Below are positions 9,811 to 17,617 of a stretch of 54,675 nt of DNA, piece after piece (positions within the stretch are counted from its first letter, which is position 1; each line of letters begins with the position of its first letter). Both the position numbers and the translations under genes were made by a program. The stretch lies in contig CAMLMV010000043.1 in NCBI GenBank assembly GCA_946481275.1, positions 1 to 54,675 of the forward strand. The letters run 5' to 3'. The notes beneath the pieces were generated by a model. The model had not been told where the DNA came from, ran no database searches, and saw nothing but the letters and a program-made list of their open reading frames with translations. The DNA is from an uncultured Massilia sp. (GTDB taxonomy: Bacteria > Pseudomonadota > Gammaproteobacteria > Burkholderiales > Burkholderiaceae).

Positions 9811-10680
9811 ATGAACTCTCCGATTTTCAATACGCTGCCTGCTGGGACGGGGCCGGAAACGAGCATGGGCGCGCTGCTGCTCGACTCGGGCAAGCTCAAG
9901 CCGGAAGACGCCGAGCGCGTGCTGCGCATGCAAAAGGAGACCGGCATCCGCTTCGGCGAAGCGGCCGTGCGGCTGGGCCTGGTCAGCGAGGACGACATCC
10001 AGCAGGTGCTGGCGCGCCAGTTCTCGTACCCGTACCTGCAGAAGGGCCAGGCGGGCCTGTCGCCCAAGCTGCTCGCGGCCTACGATCCGTTCTGCCCGCA
10101 GGTCGAATCGCTGCGCGCCATCCGCAGCCAGCTGATGCTGCGCTGGTTCGCGCGCGGACGCCGTGCGCTGGCCATCGTCGGCGTGGATCCGGAAGACGGC
10201 GCGGCGCTGTTCGCCTCCAACCTGGCGGTCGTGTTTTCCCAACTGGGCGAGCAGACCCTGCTCGTGGACGCGAACCTGCGGGCGCCGCGCCAGCAGGATG
10301 CGTTCGCGCTCAAGCCGCGCCAGGGCCTGTCCGACCTGCTGGCCGGCCGCGCCGACCTCGACGTGATCGCGCGGGTGCCGGCCTTCATCGACCTGTCGAT
10401 CATGCCGGCCGGGACGCTCCCGCCGAACCCGGGCGAACTGCTGGCGCGCGAAGGTTTCCGCAACCTCAACACGCAACTGGAGAGCCGCTATGACGTCGTC
10501 CTGTACGACGTGCCGCCGTTCCAGCTCGGCATGGATTCCGTCGCGGTGGCGAGCCGCGCGGGCGGCGCGCTGCTGGTCACGCGCAAGAACTACACGCGGA
10601 TTTCGCACATCGGCCGCGCCGCCGAACAACTCGTCGACGCCGGCTGCGAAGTCCTCGGCTCGGTGGTGATGGAGTTCTGA
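9811..10680 (+). CDS. epsG: EpsG-family chain-length tyrosine kinase homologue with degenerate P-loop
   Basis: 289 residues. The N-terminal part (about 1-90) matches the helical domain of EpsG (SMGALLLDSGKLKPEDAERV). The C-terminal part is a ParA/BY-kinase-like fold. Where EpsG relatives carry a GEGRS- or GKS-like loop, this protein reads GVDPEDGAALF (124-134), with no Lys/Arg and no Ser/Thr. Walker A' reads LVDANLR (151-157), with Asn for the second Asp; Walker B is VVLYDVPPF. There is no tyrosine-rich tail; the end is SVVMEF. Position in the operon is normal. It may be an inactive scaffold or bind nucleotide differently. Confidence 0.88.
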   Translation: MNSPIFNTLPAGTGPETSMGALLLDSGKLKPEDAERVLRMQKETGIRFGEAAVRLGLVSEDDIQQVLARQFSYPYLQKGQAGLSPKLLAAYDPFCPQVESLRAIRSQLMLRWFARGRRALAIVGVDPEDGAALFASNLAVVFSQLGEQTLLVDANLRAPRQQDAFALKPRQGLSDLLAGRADLDVIARVPAFIDLSIMPAGTLPPNPGELLAREGFRNLNTQLESRYDVVLYDVPPFQLGMDSVAVASRAGGALLVTRKNYTRISHIGRAAEQLVDAGCEVLGSVVMEF

Positions 10681-10681
10681 C

Positions 10682-11581
10682 ATGGACACCGGAGCACGCG
10701 CCAGCACCGTGCGGCAGCATGCGCCGGACCTGCGTGCCCTGCGCGCCGTCCTGCCCGAATGGTGGCCGGTCTTCCTCGGCCTTGCCATCCTGTTCGTCCC
10801 CACGTTCTACGACCTGTTCACCGGCGCCTGGGTCGGCGAGGAGCAGGGCCACGGGCCGATCATCTTCGGTCTCGCGCTGTGGCTCATCTACCGCAAGTGG
10901 CCCGAGGTGCTCGAGGCGACGACGCCCCCGCGCACCAGCTGGGCCGGCTGGCCCATCCTCGCCATCGGCCTCCTGGCCCACCTGCTGGGCCGGTCGCAAA
11001 ACATCCTGATGCTGCAGATCGTGGCAATCATCCTCGTGATGGCCGCCGTGCTGCTCGTCAAGCGGGGCGGCCGTGCGCTGCGCGTGCTGTGGTTCCCGTT
11101 CTTCTTCATGCTGTTCATGGTGCCGCTGCCCAGCGAGTTCGTGGCCGCGGTGACGATGCCGATGAAGATGGCCGTGTCGTGGGCCACCGAGCACCTGCTG
11201 TTCGCGTTCGGCTACCCGATCAGCCGCTCCGGCGTGATCCTGCAGATCGGCCAGTATCAGCTGCTCGTGGCGGACGCGTGCGCCGGCCTGCAGACCCTGC
11301 TGACGCTGGAAGCGCTGGGCCTGTTCTACCTGAACCTGATGCGCCACCCGTCTGCGTTCCGCAACATCGGCCTGGCCCTGTTCATCATCCCGATCTCGTT
11401 TTCCGCCAACGTCATCCGCGTCATCGTGCTCACGTTGATCACGTACTACTTCGGCGACGCGGCGGGGCAGGGCTTCCTGCACGGCTTTGCGGGCATGGTC
11501 CTGTTCGTCACGGCGCTCGTGCTGATCCTGGCGATCGACTCCGCCCTGCAATGGTGGGCCCGGCGCAAGGAGGGAGCATGA
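10682..11581 (+). CDS. xrtB: Exosortase B (EpsH family)
   Basis: 299 residues, multi-pass membrane protein. The exosortase active-site residues are all visible: Cys200 in ADACAGLQTL, Arg246 in SANVIRVIVL and His267 in GFLHGFAGM. Exosortases cleave PEP-CTERM tails at the inner membrane and are thought to transfer the protein to a surface acceptor. The EpsH-like N-terminus and the operon company (EpsD/E/F/G before, EpsI after) identify the XrtB subtype. The ATG follows the epsG stop by one base. Two candidate PEP-CTERM substrates lie downstream in this window. Confidence 0.95.
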   Translation: MDTGARASTVRQHAPDLRALRAVLPEWWPVFLGLAILFVPTFYDLFTGAWVGEEQGHGPIIFGLALWLIYRKWPEVLEATTPPRTSWAGWPILAIGLLAHLLGRSQNILMLQIVAIILVMAAVLLVKRGGRALRVLWFPFFFMLFMVPLPSEFVAAVTMPMKMAVSWATEHLLFAFGYPISRSGVILQIGQYQLLVADACAGLQTLLTLEALGLFYLNLMRHPSAFRNIGLALFIIPISFSANVIRVIVLTLITYYFGDAAGQGFLHGFAGMVLFVTALVLILAIDSALQWWARRKEGA

Positions 11582-12270
11582 ACCGCAAATTCATGGCCAG
11601 CGTGATCCTGGGCGTGGCGATGGCGGGCACGTCCGCCCTGACGGGCGCGCTCACGCCGAAGCAGAAGGTGGCTGCCGTCCAGGAACGGTTCGACCTCGAC
11701 GCGATGATTCCTAAACGGTTCGGCAACTGGACCGTCGACAACACCGTCGTGCCGCTGACGCCCGACGAGACGCAGAAGGAGCTCATCGCCACGCTGTACG
11801 ACCAGACGCTGGCGCGCACCTACGTCAACGATGCCGGCCAGCGCGTGATGCTGTCGATCGCGTACGGCGGCGACCAGAGCAAGCAGCTGCAACTGCACCT
11901 GCCGGAAGTCTGCTACGTGGCGCAAGGCTTCGACATGGTGCAGGATCACAAGGCCGAGCTCGCCACGCATTACGGCAGCGTGCCCGTGAAACGCCTCGTT
12001 GCGCGCCAGAACGCGCGCAACGAACCGATCACGTACTGGGTGACGGTCGGCGACAAGGCCGTGATGTCCGGCCTGGGCCAGAAATACCAGCGCTTCCTGT
12101 ACGGCCTGACGGGCAAGATCCCGGACGGCATGCTCGTGCGCGTGTCGACCATCGAGGCCGACGAGCACAGCGCCTACCGCGTGCAGGACCGCTTCGTGAA
12201 CCAGATGCTGGACGCCATGTCGCCCCATGACCGCACCAAGCTGCTGGGCGCCTCCACGAACAAGGGCTGA
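11578..12270 (+). CDS. epsI: EpsI family protein (exosortase-associated)
   Basis: 230 residues, ATG overlapping the xrtB stop as ATGA, with GGAG just upstream. A short N-terminal membrane/signal helix is followed by a periplasmic domain with the EpsI hallmarks: IPKRFGNWTVD, YDQTLARTYVNDAG, SIAYGGDQSKQLQLHLPEVCYVAQGF, and a C-terminal VRVSTI. In several exosortases this domain is fused to the enzyme, so the coupled pair is expected to work together. Its biochemical role is unknown. Confidence 0.92.
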   Translation: MNRKFMASVILGVAMAGTSALTGALTPKQKVAAVQERFDLDAMIPKRFGNWTVDNTVVPLTPDETQKELIATLYDQTLARTYVNDAGQRVMLSIAYGGDQSKQLQLHLPEVCYVAQGFDMVQDHKAELATHYGSVPVKRLVARQNARNEPITYWVTVGDKAVMSGLGQKYQRFLYGLTGKIPDGMLVRVSTIEADEHSAYRVQDRFVNQMLDAMSPHDRTKLLGASTNKG

Positions 12271-12276
12271 CGTCCC

Positions 12277-13743
12277 ATGCAGAACTTCCTCCTGGTCTTT
12301 TATACCTCGCTGCCGTTCATCGCCGTCGTGGTGCTGGCCATCATGGCCGTCGCCGGGATGGGCGTGGGGATGGTGTGGCCGCGCTTCCTCGCCTACGTCT
12401 ACATCGCCGTGTTCTTCTTCAAGAACTCGACGAGCTACGGCTCGCTGGCGACGATGGCCACGCCGGGCATCTACAGCCGCGGTTCCGGGGTGCTGTTCTT
12501 CCCGCTGCTGCTGTGGTGCATGGCCGGGGCGTGGCTCTGCGCGCGCGTGTCCGCCAGTTTCCAGCGTTATCCTGCGCCGCCGTGCAATCTGCGGCCCTGG
12601 TTCCTTGCATGGGTGCTGCTGCTGGGCGGCCACGTGGCCGTGGCGCTGTTTTCCAACGTGACCCTCGCCGAAGCGCTGGCGCCGTCCGGCTTTTCCAACA
12701 TCATCTGGATGGCGCCGCTCGTCTCGCTGATGCTGCTGTCGTTCCGCACCCGCGAGCACGCGGTCGAGCTGTCGCGCTTCATCATGCTGGCCGGGCTCGG
12801 GCGCGCCCTGTTCGGTCTCGCGCGTTGGGCGTTCCTGGGCGGCGACCCGAACAACGTGTATGCGAACATGAACGACATCAAGATCAAGCTGACGTTCTTC
12901 GACATCAACGACAGCCTGCTGTGCACGATCGCGTTCGCCATCGCCGCCGTCAACCTGTTCCAGGTGGTGAAAAACAGGCGCTCGCTGTTCTGGACCGCGA
13001 TCGACTGGGCGACATTGTTCACGACGGCCGCGTGCATCGTGTTGTCGTACCGCCGCAGCGCGTGGATCGGTTTCGTGCTGGCCTTCCTCATCATCATGAT
13101 GCGCTTCCCGCTGCAGCGCCGCATCCACATGATGGCGCTCGGCGCGCCCGTCCTCGGGGCAGGGCTGCTGTACGCGGCGTTCAAGCGCCTCGGTCACACG
13201 AAGGGCGCCAGCGGCGGCCTGTCGAGCCTGTTCTACGATATGGAATCGAAGCGGTTCGGCGCCGAAAGCGAGCGCGTGCTCGAACTGAAACTCGCGCTGG
13301 CCGATTTCATTTCGCATCCGCTCACGGGCATCGGCACGTGGGGGCGCTACACGGGCTACCAGCACATTTCGTGGCAGGCGGGGCAGGACGGCGGCCTGTT
13401 CCTGCACAGCGGCGTGCTGCACATTGCCCTCAAGGCGGGGCTGCCCGGACTGATCCTGCTGGGCGGCACGATCTGGGCATTCACCCGTTTGGCGCGCCAC
13501 GCGCTGCGCACCTTGCCGCCCGACCTGCTGGGCCTGGCGACGGCAGGCGCGGCGGGCCTCGCGTTCATGCTGCCCGACCTGCTCATCGGCACGCCGTTCC
13601 CGCAGGTGCGCACGACGCAGATGCTGGCGATCTGCCTCGCGCTGCCGTACGTGGCAATGGCCGTGGCCAGCACGCAGCCGGCCGTGCAGCCCGTCGAGAC
13701 CCGCAAGCGCCGCCACGTCAACCTGGTACCGGCGCACGTATGA
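12277..13743 (+). CDS. O-antigen polymerase/ligase family membrane protein (Wzy-like)
   Basis: 488 residues with about ten to twelve membrane segments and a large periplasmic loop in the second half. The motif region YRRSAWIGFVLAFLI and the later loop HPLTGIGTWGRYTGYQHI, ending in helices around LLIGTPFPQVR, fit the Wzy/WaaL superfamily. In this operon it is the likely polymerase that joins repeat units after flipping. The family cannot be split into polymerase or ligase by sequence alone. It starts 6 bases after epsI and its stop overlaps the flippase start. Confidence 0.82.
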   Translation: MQNFLLVFYTSLPFIAVVVLAIMAVAGMGVGMVWPRFLAYVYIAVFFFKNSTSYGSLATMATPGIYSRGSGVLFFPLLLWCMAGAWLCARVSASFQRYPAPPCNLRPWFLAWVLLLGGHVAVALFSNVTLAEALAPSGFSNIIWMAPLVSLMLLSFRTREHAVELSRFIMLAGLGRALFGLARWAFLGGDPNNVYANMNDIKIKLTFFDINDSLLCTIAFAIAAVNLFQVVKNRRSLFWTAIDWATLFTTAACIVLSYRRSAWIGFVLAFLIIMMRFPLQRRIHMMALGAPVLGAGLLYAAFKRLGHTKGASGGLSSLFYDMESKRFGAESERVLELKLALADFISHPLTGIGTWGRYTGYQHISWQAGQDGGLFLHSGVLHIALKAGLPGLILLGGTIWAFTRLARHALRTLPPDLLGLATAGAAGLAFMLPDLLIGTPFPQVRTTQMLAICLALPYVAMAVASTQPAVQPVETRKRRHVNLVPAHV

Positions 13744-15257
13744 ACCTCAGCCTCGTCCGCAACGCCTTCTCGAACCTGCTCGGCGCCGTGATCCCCGCGC
13801 TGGTGGCGCTGGGGACCGTGCCGCTCGTCGTGAAGGGGCTGGGCGATGCGAACTATGGCGTGTACTCGCTCGTGACGGCGATCGTCGGCTATTTCGCCGT
13901 CATCGACATCAACGTCACGGCCGGCTCCGTGAAATACATCGCGGAATTCAACGCCCACAGGGACCAGGAACGCATCGACGAGACCGTGTTCTTCGGCCTG
14001 TCCGTCTATTCCCTGCTGGGCCTCGTCGGCGGGCTGGGCCTGTTCTTCGGCGCCCACTTCTTCGTCACGCGTGTGTTCTCCGTGCCGGCCGCGCTGGAGC
14101 ACGAGGCGATCGCGACACTCCAGCTGGCGGCGCTCGGCTTCTTCCTCGGCCAGTTGCAAAGCTATCTGCAGAGCGTGCCGCAATCGCTGATGCGCTACGA
14201 CATCGCGAGCCGCATCGAAATGCTGTTCGGCACCGGCGTGCCGCTGCTGACCGTGGCCGTTCTGATGCTCGGCCATGGCTTGTTCGAAGTGATCCTGCTG
14301 CGGGTGATCACGAGCGCGATCAATTGCGCCGTGCTGTGGCGCTGCATCCGCCGGCTATTGCCGGACCTGCGCTACCGCCGGCCCGGCGCGGCCATCCGCA
14401 AGGAATTGCTGGGCTTTTCCGCGTACTCGTTCCTGAGCCGCTTCGCGACGCTGTCGTACGCGTATGCCGACAAGCTCATCATCGGCGCGCTCGTCGGCGT
14501 GACGGGGCTGGCCTACTTCACCGTCGCGTCCACGCTCGCGAACCGCATCCTGAGCCTCACGTACCGCCTGTCCGGCGTCTTTTTTCCGGCGGCGAGCGCG
14601 CTGGCGGCGCGGGGCGAGCTCGAGCGTTTGAACCGGCTGTACCTGAAGGCGAGCCGTTACGTCGTGTTCATCAACGCGTCCGTGCTCGTGCTCGTCGCCG
14701 TGTTTTCGTACCAGATCCTGTTCTACTGGATGAACCCGCAGTTCGCGCGCGCGGGGCAGGTCGTACTGGCCGTGATGGCGCTGTCGCAATTCATCGATTC
14801 GCTGACGAGCCTGCCGTCGCTCGTGAACGACGGCATGGGCCATCCCCGTTTCTCCGGCATGTTCGCGCTGGCGCGCGCCGCGTTCGGCCTGCTGGTCGTC
14901 TATGCGGGTGTCGCTGGCTGGGGCATCGACGGGGCCGCGTGGGGGCATTTGATCGCATCGGTGCTGCTGACGTGCGCCTTTCTCGTCGCCGTGCACGGCC
15001 GCACCGTGCCTGCGCGGCTGGGCGAGCTCGTCCGTAAAGCGTACCTGCCCAGCGTGGCCGGCGTGGCGGTCGTCGCCGTCGTCGCCAACGCGGGCAACCG
15101 CCTGTTCGACGGCGGCCCGGTCGACCTGGTCCTGCTGGTGCTGCTGACGGCCGGCCTGCTGCTCGCGTACGGCAGCCTGTTCGTGATCGACAAGGACGAC
15201 AAGAACATGGCGTGGACCCGGGTGAAAGGATTGTTATCGATGAGGAAAGCGGCTTGA
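13740..15257 (+). CDS. Polysaccharide flippase (MOP/Wzx-like)
   Basis: 505 residues with around twelve to fourteen hydrophobic helices. The start MNLSLVRNAFSNLLGAVIPA and the following LVVKGLGDANYGVYSLVTAI resemble Wzx-type exporters (polysaccharide biosynthesis protein family), which move undecaprenyl-linked repeat units across the inner membrane. The ATG overlaps the previous stop as ATGA, so it is coupled to the polymerase gene, the usual Wzx/Wzy partnership. It ends in a short charged tail. Confidence 0.88.
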   Translation: MNLSLVRNAFSNLLGAVIPALVALGTVPLVVKGLGDANYGVYSLVTAIVGYFAVIDINVTAGSVKYIAEFNAHRDQERIDETVFFGLSVYSLLGLVGGLGLFFGAHFFVTRVFSVPAALEHEAIATLQLAALGFFLGQLQSYLQSVPQSLMRYDIASRIEMLFGTGVPLLTVAVLMLGHGLFEVILLRVITSAINCAVLWRCIRRLLPDLRYRRPGAAIRKELLGFSAYSFLSRFATLSYAYADKLIIGALVGVTGLAYFTVASTLANRILSLTYRLSGVFFPAASALAARGELERLNRLYLKASRYVVFINASVLVLVAVFSYQILFYWMNPQFARAGQVVLAVMALSQFIDSLTSLPSLVNDGMGHPRFSGMFALARAAFGLLVVYAGVAGWGIDGAAWGHLIASVLLTCAFLVAVHGRTVPARLGELVRKAYLPSVAGVAVVAVVANAGNRLFDGGPVDLVLLVLLTAGLLLAYGSLFVIDKDDKNMAWTRVKGLLSMRKAA

Positions 15258-16465
15258 AAGTCCTGATGGTTTCGGAAGACTTGCCGGGCACGCAGGTGGG
15301 CGGGCTGGGCAAGCATGTCGTGACGTTGTCGAACGCGCTGCTCGAGCTGGGCCACGAGGTCGACATCATGGGACGCAGCGACCGGTTCCACGGCGGCAGC
15401 GCGGCCGAGATCGGTTTTAAAGGCCGTGTTCTGCCCGGCTTCGATTTTTCCCGGCCGGGCTGGAAAGAGTCGCAGCTGGGCTTCTTCAACCCCGTCAAGC
15501 GGCCGTGGTTTGCGCGCAGCATCGCGCGCGCGCTGCTGCGCGAGGCGGGCAAGTACGACGTCGTGCACTACCACGGCCACCTGCCGATGGCGGGGCGCTA
15601 CGTGCCGCGGAGCGTCAACTTCGTGCAGACCCGTCACGACCAGGGCAGCGAATGCGTGATCCACCTGCGCTTCAAGCAGGAACACGTGTGCACGACGCTC
15701 GACGCGCGCGACTGCGCCGCCTGCATCCACCCGGCGCCGAACGCGGTGCGGCGCGAAATGTCCGGGCTCGCCGTGCGCCGCTACCGGTCCGAGACGGCGG
15801 AGGCCTTCTCGCGCCACAAGACGATCTTCGTGTCCGACTTCCTGCGCCAGGCGTTCCTGCGTGCCGTGCCGGACGCGGACCTGTCGCGCGCCCGCGTGAT
15901 CCACAACTTCGTCCGCTACCCGTACCTGCGCGAGCGGGCCGCGCGGCCCGACGAGGTGCGGGCGGGGGAGGTGCTGCTCGTGGGCCGCATCGACGCCGGC
16001 AAGGGCTTCGGCGAATTCCTCGCGCAGGTGCAGGGCTGGCTGCCGAAGCATGCGCGGCTCACCATCATCGGCGACGGTCCGCTGCGGGGCCAGCTGGAAG
16101 GCCGCTATGCGAACGGGCAGGTGCGCTTCCTCGGCTGGCTGCCGTACGACGAGGTGATCCGCATATCGGCGCGCAGCCACGTGCTCGTGATCCCGTCCGT
16201 GTGGGAAGAGCCGTGCGGCACCACCGTGCTCGAAGCGCTGGCCCTCGGCAAGCAGTGTCTCGCGCTGGCACGCGGCGGCACGCCGGAGCTGGCGGCCTAC
16301 CAGTATTACGACGGCCAGTTGCAACTGGCCGAGACCATGCCGCGGCTCGTCGAGCGGCTGGCTCACACGCTGGGCAGTACACCCGTGACGGTGCCGCTGC
16401 CCGATGCCTTCCCGATGGACGTGTTCCACGCCATTCCCCAGATCCTGGACTTCTATCGCGAGTAA
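15254..16465 (+). CDS. Glycosyltransferase family 4
   Basis: 403 residues if started at TTG 15254, which overlaps the flippase stop as TTGA and has GAGGAA 6 bases upstream; a GTG at 15212 is the alternative. GT-B fold: N-terminal MKVLMVSEDLPGTQVGGLGKH, middle VLLVGRIDAGKGFGEFL, then FLGWLPYDEVIRI and the donor-site VIPSVWEEPCGTTVLEALALG. An unusual internal region around residues 135-180 is rich in Cys and His (CVIHLRFKQEHVCTT, CAACIHP). It transfers a sugar from a nucleotide donor to the lipid-linked unit; the donor is not predictable. Confidence 0.88.
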   Translation: MKVLMVSEDLPGTQVGGLGKHVVTLSNALLELGHEVDIMGRSDRFHGGSAAEIGFKGRVLPGFDFSRPGWKESQLGFFNPVKRPWFARSIARALLREAGKYDVVHYHGHLPMAGRYVPRSVNFVQTRHDQGSECVIHLRFKQEHVCTTLDARDCAACIHPAPNAVRREMSGLAVRRYRSETAEAFSRHKTIFVSDFLRQAFLRAVPDADLSRARVIHNFVRYPYLRERAARPDEVRAGEVLLVGRIDAGKGFGEFLAQVQGWLPKHARLTIIGDGPLRGQLEGRYANGQVRFLGWLPYDEVIRISARSHVLVIPSVWEEPCGTTVLEALALGKQCLALARGGTPELAAYQYYDGQLQLAETMPRLVERLAHTLGSTPVTVPLPDAFPMDVFHAIPQILDFYRE

Positions 16466-17251
16466 ATGATGAACAAACCGACCTTCTCGATCGTCACCTG
16501 CACCTGGAACAGCGCCGCCACGCTGGCCGACACCCTCGCGTCCGTCCAGCGGCAGACTTGCCAGGACGTCGAGCACATCTTCGTCGACGGCGGCTCCACC
16601 GACGGCACGCTGGAAATGATCGCGGCGTACCCGGGCCGGAAGCGCGTGCTGCGCGACGTGGGCGGCGGCATCAGCCGCGCCATGAACCAGGGCATCGAAG
16701 CGGCCACGGGCGAATACGTGGCGCACCTGCACTCGGACGATTACTACGCCAGCGACGACGTGCTCGAAACCGTCGCGCAGCGCTTCGCCAGCGAGCACGT
16801 GGACTGGGTGTTCGGCACGGTTCAGGTGTTGAAGGATGGCCAGCTGATTCCGCCGTACCGGCTGGTGCCGTTCAGCTACCACGCGTTCGCCGCGGGACGG
16901 GCGTCCGTGCCGCATCCGGCCGTCTTCATCCGCCGCAGCGCGTTCGGCCGCGTGGGCATGTTCGACGAGAAGCTGAAATACGCGATGGACATCGACCTGT
17001 GGTTGCGCCTGGGCAAGGTGGCGCGGCCGGCCACCATAGCCCGGCCCTTGACCGTGTTCCGCGACCATGCGGGCAGCGTCTCGTCCGCCAACAAGATCAA
17101 GGCGCGCCAGGAAGAGTTCCAGGTCCGCCGGCGCTACCTGAAACAGGCGCCGCTCGCGTTCGGCATCTATTGCCTGCGCTACTACAAGCGCATGCGCGCG
17201 CTGCGGGCCGAGGCGGCGCAGGGTGCCGGTGCGCCGGTAATGCAATCGTAA
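16466..17251 (+). CDS. Glycosyltransferase family 2
   Basis: 261 residues, starting directly after the preceding stop (two ATGs in tandem at 16466 and 16469). GT-A fold with SIVTCTWNSAATLADTLASV, the nucleotide-binding DGGSTDGTLEMI, the DxD-like HLHSDDYYASDD and a later acceptor-side AMDIDLWLRLG. It resembles WcaE-type transferases of fucose-containing EPS. It is the last gene of the first EPS block; no terminator-like hairpin follows, only AT-rich DNA. Confidence 0.88.
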   Translation: MMNKPTFSIVTCTWNSAATLADTLASVQRQTCQDVEHIFVDGGSTDGTLEMIAAYPGRKRVLRDVGGGISRAMNQGIEAATGEYVAHLHSDDYYASDDVLETVAQRFASEHVDWVFGTVQVLKDGQLIPPYRLVPFSYHAFAAGRASVPHPAVFIRRSAFGRVGMFDEKLKYAMDIDLWLRLGKVARPATIARPLTVFRDHAGSVSSANKIKARQEEFQVRRRYLKQAPLAFGIYCLRYYKRMRALRAEAAQGAGAPVMQS

Positions 17252-17617
17252 TGTGCGCTCCGGATTAAATAAATAGCATAATTGTCGAAGCGATTAGATC
17301 CATGGCGATTCGATAAACTTTGATAATTTGTTCGCACAGTTTTCAAAAAGTCTTTTCTGTAGAAAAACGCGGATTATTTGCCTGGAAATATTACTGTTAA
17401 TAAGAGGTTCATCGCGCCGTTGGGTTTGTGTTCCGAACGAGAAAATCTTTGATTTCTAAGGGAAAATTTTCCGCAAGAAAATTTTTTTGGGGTACTATTT
17501 CTCGTATCGAACAGCGCTCATTTGCATTCGCAAAGCGCTTCAAGCAAATCGGGCCCTGGCCTCCTGCCGACGGGCTGACCCTCTAGTCGTCCAGTTAATA
17601 TTTCTCGGAGCAAGTAC
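17252..17617. other. AT-rich intergenic regulatory region upstream of the secreted lyase
   Basis: A 366-base stretch much richer in A/T than its surroundings. I see no credible ORF. It contains several A- and T-tracts (around 17341-17395 and 17461-17490), a small dyad TTTGC-N4-GCAAA at 17521-17534, and TCGGAG before the ATG at 17618. It very likely holds the promoter of the lyase gene, possibly with nucleoid-protein control. No consensus sigma-70 pair stands out. Confidence 0.5.

Noticed and set aside
11578..12270. A long upstream extension of epsI in the same frame (from 10759)
   Set aside because: The extension lies wholly within xrtB in another frame and translates to Arg/Pro/His-rich sequence. 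The ATG at 11578 has a ribosome-binding site and a proper signal helix.
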